Made by a program: the position numbers and the translations under genes. Below, one piece after another: positions 32,101-37,849 of a stretch of DNA of 37,849 bases. Positions within the stretch are counted from its first letter, which is position 1. Every line of letters starts with the position of its first letter. Source of the DNA: Spongospora subterranea f. sp. subterranea (taxonomy: Eukaryota; Endomyxa: Phytomyxea; Phytomyxea; Plasmodiophorida); NCBI GenBank assembly GCA_049724395.1, contig JAUGWO010000218.1, positions 1 to 37,849 of the forward strand, given 5' to 3'. The notes under the pieces are model-generated. The model searched no databases and was not told the origin of the DNA. It saw only the letters and a program-made list of their open reading frames with translations.

Positions 32101-32290
32101 CACCTTTAATTGATTGACTAATTTGAATTGGACAAATTTCAGGGTCGATCTGGTTCGGGTTCTTTTGAAAAAAGGCGCCTCCCGCACCATTAAGGCTTTG
32201 GGTGACACAGCGCTGGATTTGGCTATTGAGAAGAAGGAGGCAAACAGTACACCAATCGCCGCCACAATTGTTGACCTTTTTCGAAAATAG
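29110..32290 (+). CDS. Multi-exon ankyrin-repeat protein
   Basis: A long series of short exons each encodes about one ankyrin repeat, separated by introns of roughly 50-65 bases. Examples: VDRGANLLLTDQYGNTPLHI (about 29175-29240), LLDKGADPSITDNDGNTPFH (29490-29555), LVDRGADPSISDDGGNTPFH (29800-29865), LLDRGANPIIANHNGLTALH (30115-30170), LLDKGANPTIADNFGNTALH (30900-30960), LFERGADPHLADNDGNTFLH (31370-31425) and a last repeat, VRVLLKKGASRTIKALGDTA (about 32165-32215). The last exon runs to the stop at 32288-32290 (TIVDLFRK). Donors fall after the second helix, usually GTAT/GTAA after ...HxAxxxxL or GTTGG/GTCGT after ...RL; acceptors are TCACAG or similar. Ankyrin repeats bind other proteins; the partner and cellular place are unknown. 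The 5' end is uncertain. A few exons (near 30610-30680) look damaged, so some isoforms or the whole gene may be failing. Confidence 0.75.
29460..31745 (+). repeat. Repeated two-exon ankyrin modules
   Basis: A ~300-base unit recurs: an exon with LLDRGADP...GNTPFH, an intron, a second exon starting at ACAGGACAGACGAA (coding TDEI, then NIN or VNH...GSTLLHTAI), and a second intron. Second exons of this type start near 29626, 29938, 30728 and 31503. Similarity includes intron sequence, so the units spread by tandem duplication rather than exon-only selection. A second module type starts with AATCAGCAGAT near 30243 and 31031. Confidence 0.75.
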
Positions 32291-32685
32291 TGGCTTTGAA
32301 CTGCATTGTATAAACTGCTGCTTTTTTTTGGCAGATTTCACTTGGTTCATGTTTGAACACAGTAGATTTCGGTTTGTCGCCAAACACACTTTTCTAAATG
32401 CGAAAGGGAAACACAGTGCAATTGTGAATCATGCCGTGAATGAACGGGATCACTTCAAAGATCAGGGACGATTCATCATCTCGCCGCCATTGCTCATCAA
32501 ACATGTTGCCAACCAAACACTGCAAGGCTTCGTATTCATTGAAAGTTTCTCTTATATTAGCCATCATTCAGTTATAGATTTCCTTGCCATTTATACCGCT
32601 CCTTCCCAAAGGAATCTCTACGACACATAAGAAAGACTTTTGATTGGGAGGGATGGAAACTGAAGCCCCAGCGTGCAAGGACAGC
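32291..32685. other. 3' flank of ankyrin gene
   Basis: No supported gene. An open + strand frame continues to 32630, but its first half is the ankyrin exon read in another frame and the rest has no recognisable motif. Confidence 0.35.
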
Positions 32686-32829
32686 TGACAAGCATGAGAG
32701 CAGAGCAGGAACCGCTCTGCCAGGTTATAGAGGCACTAGCGAAGCGCCTACTTCCGGCACCCTCGGAAGCGGCCGCGGTGGAGGAGCCAGATGTCAACGC
32801 GACACGGGAACGGCCGAGACTTCATCATC

Positions 32830-33340
32830 CCAGTCCCCACAGGGCGGTTTAACCCACCGACGTTGGCGACATGCACTGCCAACTCGTTTTGAGACAGCGG
32901 TCATATGGATCAACCTGGCAATCTCGACGGTTCGCATTCTCGAGAACGAAGATCGACGAGACGTCGAGATCTGGATTTGCACGCGTATCGGGCATCATTC
33001 GCTCGTAGAGTTGGTCGCTTCCGCTGAGCGAATGCTTCCGGACGACCCGTACGAAGAGGTGCTCTTGTATGCGCGCGACCGGATTCAGAAATCGTTGGAA
33101 CAGGAGGACGGGAACCAATGGATGGAGGCCGCTTGGGCCGTCCGCCAACGACCGGAACAGCCGTTGACGGCGTTCCTCGAGCGGCTTGAAACAACGATCA
33201 ATGAACTGCAGGCCAATCTGCCGGGGCAAGCAACAACCGAGTTTATACACTTGGCCTACCGAGCAAGTTGGTGGACAAAACCCGGGACAGGCTGGAAACC
33301 ACCTATTTGTGAATCAACAGGTAGTTTCCAGCCGCCATGC
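32830..33340 (+). pseudogene. Gag-like part of the Ty3/gypsy fossil
   Basis: A helical, acidic and basic stretch of the type found in retrotransposon gag capsid regions, including AWAVRQRPEQPLTAFLERLE. It is oriented opposite to the pol part and ends in an inverted repeat. No zinc knuckle was seen. It is a relic only. Confidence 0.5.
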
Positions 33341-33430
33341 TTGCTCGGTGGACCAGTTATATAAACTCGGTTGTTGCTTGCCCTGGCAGATTGGCCTGCA
33401 GTTCATTGATCGTTGTTTCAAGCCGCTCGA
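33177..33430. repeat. Inverted repeat inside the retrotransposon fossil
   Basis: About 110-130 base arms (33177 to about 33310, and about 33318 to 33430) are inverse copies of gag-like sequence with a few differences and one ~14-base length difference. The centre is a very short loop. It marks the joint where gag-like DNA turns back on itself before the chromodomain end of pol. Confidence 0.8.
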
Positions 33431-36400
33431 CCAGAAAGTGGCTTTCTGGGCCGCGCTTGTAGAAAGGAATTCACAAGTTGAGGAACAACCGAAGAGATCG
33501 AAATAGAGGACTCCCATGTAAAATCAGCTGGCTCAAAACCCTGCCAACCGATCAACAGTTCGATCTCACCGGTACCAGCGTTGCGCCTCAAATCGCGAAA
33601 GGAGGAGACGTTATATGTAGCACCCTGCGATGCGATATTGTGAAGGAGCGGCGTTGTGACGTTGAGGGTCTTGTCATGGTAATACATCAGACATTGATCA
33701 TGTTTTGCCGAAATGTCCAAAGTGATCAAATTTTCTACCATGAACACGTACGTGTTGACCACGTCAACAATCTGTGCTGAACCGAACCAGTTGACACAGG
33801 ATTTCTTACTCTGACTCGGTGAAGAGTAGAGCACATAATCGCCTGTAGTAAAATTAAGGTCGACGGTGGATCTGTGATTTCGACGAGAACGGTGCTTCTG
33901 GGCGCGTTATCTGAATACACGATCAGCCACTTCCGTGTGCATGGACTCCAGAGCGTCAGAAAGATCGACTGTGATCTCATTGATTCGCTGTGGAGCTATA
34001 GGAACACTGATAATGGTGTCACTGTGAGGAAGGAAAATTGACGACCATAAACAAAAAGTCATCGAAAGGAAGGATGAACTCCAACAATAACGTCTTGAGA
34101 GTGGATAGAATATGTCGATTGACGATCTCTACTGTCCTGTTTGCCCATTGAGTGTAGGCGGTAATCAAGTGTCGAACGATATGTAGACGAGAACTCAATT
34201 AACAACCACACTGTTCTTTGAAGTATGATCCCTGATCAGACTCGTGTTTACAACTATCCCGAACCGCTCAAACCAGTCGATGAGAGCGTGTTCGCAGGCG
34301 ATCAATTCAACAAAACCCCTGAAATCATCCTTCAAAACGAGCACATATGAAAATTGATGTGCTTGGTTGGCACTCGGTTTAGAGATGTACAAAAAATCAT
34401 AGTGTAAAACAGGGTCAGCTTTAGATGAATGAATAGCTGAACCATATGGTCAGGGCACAACTGCACCACGAACCCGTAAACAGTGGAGGAAGTTCGAAAC
34501 AAACTCTTGAATATCTCCCACCATATCCGGCCACCAAAACCGGGACTGTATTGTCTTGATGATGTTCTCAAAAGTGAGATGGGTCGAGAGTTCCCATACG
34601 GGCGATGACCATCAGACGAATTAGGAGAGACGTAGAAGCGATCCAGAGTTGACCTGAAGACGTTCTCCAGGCTGTGCTTCCAGGAGAGAGATGAAGTATG
34701 TGAGTCTGAATAATCAAGCCATCAGGACCGGGTTCAACGTGCTCATTATTGATGTAGTTGGACTGGTCTTCGGCGATGGATTGTATTTTTGGCCAGATGA
34801 AATGGTCAGCAATTCGGTAAGACTCGAAAGGGACAGCGAGTTTTTTTATGTGAGTTGTGCATTAGTGGCGACATCGGCCGAAACAGGCGGTGGTGATGAG
34901 ACACCCCAACGAGTGAAAATGTCAGCCCTAATATTATCGACCCCTTAAATGTGTTCGATGTGGAAATCGAAAGAGTGAAGTTGAAGTTGCCACAGTTCCG
35001 AGCTGGTCTCCACAAGTACGGCTGGAGGGGTACTGTAGCTAGGAGATCGTGGATCAAAAAGATATACGAGATCGCGGTGGTCAGTGAGAAGGAGGAATGG
35101 TTTACCGGAAAGAGAAGATTTCAGGCGATGACACCCTTCCACGATCGGATACCCTTCTCTTTCAATGATTGCCCAGTTGAGTTGGATCCCTTGGAATCTG
35201 CCACTTAAACCAATTAGTTCATGCCTTTGCTGTGCATGAGGATTTGACACATCTTCGGTAGGAATTTGTGTCAGTACAACTGACCAGAAGAGTTTGGTCA
35301 GATATTTTAGAGTCTTCTTGAGATTTGTAAAGACAATTTCGTGTTGTGAATTCCAGCTTATACTACAGAGATTGACCTTCTTCAGAGTGTTGCTTCTTAG
35401 ACTGCCGACTGAGCGCGATGCAGCGAGGAGCAGTTGCTGAAGTGGATCTACGAGAGAAGCGAATCTGGGTATCGAGGAACGGAGCCAATTCAGACCACAG
35501 ATGGATCTTTGCAATTCGAACAGTTTGAGGGCGGAGGCTGACAATTCGAAGTCGATACGTAATCGGGGTCGAATGTGACGCCATCAGCTGAAATTACACG
35601 GCCACTCCATTTTACCTGAGATGGAAATAATTCTCTTCTGTCGGGATTCAATTTGATACAGTGATAGTGGAGTTTGTCCAGTATTTTGTTGAGCACCTCG
35701 AATTAGTCGTTTGGACTATTATCGTATCCTAGAATATCGCCAACCCATAGAAGTGTGCCAATCATAAAATGGGTCGCCCCAATGCTTCTTTCCTTCCTGA
35801 TTGGAATGCGAATACGGCGCCAGCAAGACCTTTTATGATTCTACGAGGTGTTAATACAGGTTCAATCGTCATAACGATCACAACTGCCCACGAGTCGTGA
35901 TGTTGTGGGAACTGCCACTATCCCTTCAACGCATCCAGTAGTATGAAAACGGAGGCGGAGCGAAGGTGTGTTAGAATGGTGTCGACATGAGGCATTGACC
36001 ACGACAACCACGTTCGGTGCACTTGTTGACTTCCTTTGTGTCGATCGTAAGACGATGTCCTCGTACTTCTACGTCCTTCTTATCAACAACATGACCTTCT
36101 GAGCCGTATCTGCTGTGGAAATGTCTTAACACAAAAGTTAGATTCTAGGGATTTAACATGGTCGTGCATGAACTGCTGATGGATTTGGGCATAGCGATGG
36201 CTCTTGGCGCGAAATGGAGTGGCGCCTGGCGTAAGAATTAGCCTGATTGGAGTCACCTATTAGCAGGGGGATCACGACCCAGTTTTAGTCGCCACATGTC
36301 TGGTTTAATGATTTCTGTATAGAGGCGGTGACGGCGACCTGCAGGTTGACCATTCTTCACCGCTCGATTACACATGTTCTCGTTGAGCCGCTCCAATTTC

Positions 36401-36724
36401 CGTCGTCATAATGAGATATTCGATTCCCGGTTCATCGGATTCAGCGGCAGATCGAGTCGGGAGATGAAATTGTATTCGTTTATCGGAGAGAGGTGGTGTA
36501 AGTGATGGTGCTGTTTGTGTCGGTGGATCTTCAATCGTTAAGTGTTCACCCACCGCCACTCGAAGCTTATCCATCAACACAACGTCCGGATCGATCCCCA
36601 AAGCAAACAATTCCGGTTTACCAATTATGACAACACAGTCTGAGAGATCTTCACGCGTCCCAAAGCATTCACGACGTCGCAAAGTGACTTTGGCGCCAAT
36701 AGGTGAATCAAGGGCGAGGTCCAA
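33418..36724 (-). pseudogene. Pol region of the Ty3/gypsy fossil
   Basis: Family signatures that remain visible: VVIIGKPELFALGID (protease region), KLNPDRRELFPSQVKWSGRV (RT end), PFLLLTDHRDLVYLFDP (RNase H), FSYVLVLKDDFRGFVEL (integrase core) and LIGWQGFEPADFTWE (chromodomain). Together these place it among chromodomain-bearing Ty3/gypsy elements, whose chromodomain is known to guide integration to particular chromatin. The copy is dead. Confidence 0.75.
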
Positions 36725-36840
36725 GGTTGCGGAACCTATAAAGGTGGAAGTAGATCCCGCTACCGCCTGTTTGGGTGTGATTGGCTCATCGAAGAAGCGG
36801 CTGGGGACGTGTGTTCCTGCCGCCGGTGGTTCCGTCTGAC

Positions 36841-37849
36841 TGGCCGATTTTCAGACGATGACAAACGCGGTTTGACAGGTCGTTTAGCGAAATTCGGGAC
36901 GGGGGAAGTATCGGTCCCACCGGCGAATCCCTGATTCCATGATTATTGAGGAACTGCCTCAGGAGACTGGATTGAAAATAACAATTTAATGTCACAATTG
37001 CGGCGTTAACTTTGAAAAGCAGAATAAAATAAACAGCCCAACTGACTTCTTGGGCGACACCTAAAACATGACCACCTTTTAGCAATTATCAAGCACATAT
37101 TTAATACTAGACATACTTTTACAATAGTCTTTAGTTTCAAATAACATCATTTTTGAAATCTGGTACCTGGTTGTTATCGGTGCGATGACAATCAGGAATG
37201 GGTTGATCAGTGAACACGTAAGTCCTCTTGCCATCAAACCCTACTCGGCCTTGTTTCGCCTTCGTCTCATGAGGTCATCCCGCCGGTTGCCGTCCTTCTC
37301 CTCGGTCGTTTAGAAGGTATGGGCGTCCCTTTGTAAGTTCGTTTTCGACATAACGAGTGTCTCTTCTCAATCGCAGATTCAGGACGAATGCCTGTTTGAC
37401 AACGATGAGGAATTTGCAGTTGCTGGAGCGATTGAAAAATCTCTGTAATTTGTTCGCGTAAGTTTTTGATAGTTTTTCAATTTCAATAAACTTTATAAAA
37501 AATTTAATTTAAATTTTATAAAAAATATTATTTTTTAAAAAAACTTTTACAAAACATACAAAAAATTTTTAAAATTTTAAAGAATTTTTTTTTAGTAAAA
37601 AACTTTCTATTCTCGAGAAGCAAAATTCTGGCTTGAATCTCATTTTCTCGAATTTTAAGATCATGCAATTTCTGTAATTTGAGTTGCCGATCGCGCTCAG
37701 CGTCCTCCAGTGTAATGGTTGCACCACTTTCGTTGTTATGGCTGCTTCTTTTCCTGAACTTCTTGCAGTGATCGCATCAAGCTTGGACCTGGGGCTAAGA
37801 AATTTTTTGGTACTTTGACAGGGTCCAGGTCCTGGAAACGGCATTTACG
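36841..37849. other. Window edge with possible exon fragments and AT-rich DNA
   Basis: Bases 37480-37610 are extremely AT-rich with A and T runs, perhaps an intron or spacer. On the - strand about 37770-37600 reads SGATITLEDAERDRQLKLQK followed by LHDLKIRENEIQARILLLEN with no ATG. This charged coiled-coil composition looks coding and may be an internal exon of a gene running off the window. On the + strand a strong donor GTAAGT at 37334 and an acceptor at 37376-37377 would give a last exon ending near 37448 (DEEFAVAGAIEKSL resembles a ubiquitin-interacting motif), but the frame is not fixed. Confidence 0.3.

Larger units (their letters stand above)
32686..36840 (-). mobile_element. Ty3/gypsy (chromodomain-type) retrotransposon fossil
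   Basis: Broken LTR-retrotransposon remains. On the - strand from high to low coordinates lie an aspartic-protease-like region (about 36724-36368), reverse transcriptase remains (about 36100-35490), RNase H (about 35544-34945), integrase core remains (about 34570-34190) and a chromodomain-like end (about 33740-33420). This protease-RT-RNase H-integrase-chromodomain order is typical of Ty3/gypsy chromoviruses. A gag-like region (about 32830-33340) lies on the + strand, opposite to pol, so the copy has been rearranged. No clear pair of LTRs was found, and the outer limits are approximate. It is interrupted many times (well over ten breaks) and is clearly old and inactive. Parts are identified by motif pattern only. 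Confidence 0.75.

Noticed and set aside
32202-32630. A 142-residue gene overlapping the ankyrin end
   Set aside because: Its first half is the ankyrin exon read in another frame; the remainder lacks any motif.

Overview
The window is eukaryotic nuclear DNA. Protein-coding reading is interrupted by many short GT-AG introns (mostly about 50-110 bases, some 160-325). The products include a P-type ATPase, a multi-pass membrane protein and an ankyrin-repeat protein, and mobile elements are dense. The small introns and crowded, fossil-rich layout suggest a protist or an early-diverging fungus-like lineage. I cannot name the organism from sequence alone; the standard genetic code fits all gene models.

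Layout, left to right. 0-1 kb: a decayed class I SAM-dependent methyltransferase gene (+). 2.3-2.6 kb: a possible small secreted protein (-). 2.94-7.53 kb: a Tc1/mariner-superfamily, pogo-like DNA transposon with about 225-270 base terminal inverted repeats and a TA target duplication. It holds a broken transposase plus two copies of a segment with a PCNA-binding-type motif and a C2H2 zinc finger. A second transposon (3208-4904, 9-base target duplication) is nested in its left end; it carries a 194-base-arm palindrome and a ubiquitin-hydrolase-like reading frame. 7.8-9.7 kb: a shortened but fully open paralogue of a P-type ATPase (+). 10.5-11.0 kb: a more decayed copy of that short paralogue. 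11-14.2 kb: old unassigned sequence. 14.57-18.87 kb: the full-length seven-exon P2-type ATPase (-), tail to tail with its short relatives.

19-21 kb holds nothing I can assign. 21.1-25.5 kb (-): an 11-exon gene for an 821-residue protein with four membrane spans and two outward-facing sensor-like regions but no recognisable output domain. 26-28 kb: a 42-base minisatellite, a second short repeat, a 131-base MITE-like element and a small charged reading frame. 29.1-32.3 kb (+): an ankyrin-repeat gene built of repeated exon modules. 32.7-36.8 kb: a broken Ty3/gypsy (chromodomain type) retrotransposon fossil whose gag-like piece points opposite to pol. 37-37.85 kb: AT-rich DNA with possible exon fragments at the window edge.

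Two themes recur. One ATPase locus has been duplicated, shortened and duplicated again, with conserved 5' and 3' flanks. Inverted repeats with tiny loops are unusually frequent, from 19-base arms up to 194-base arms. There is no operon-like logic linking the genes.
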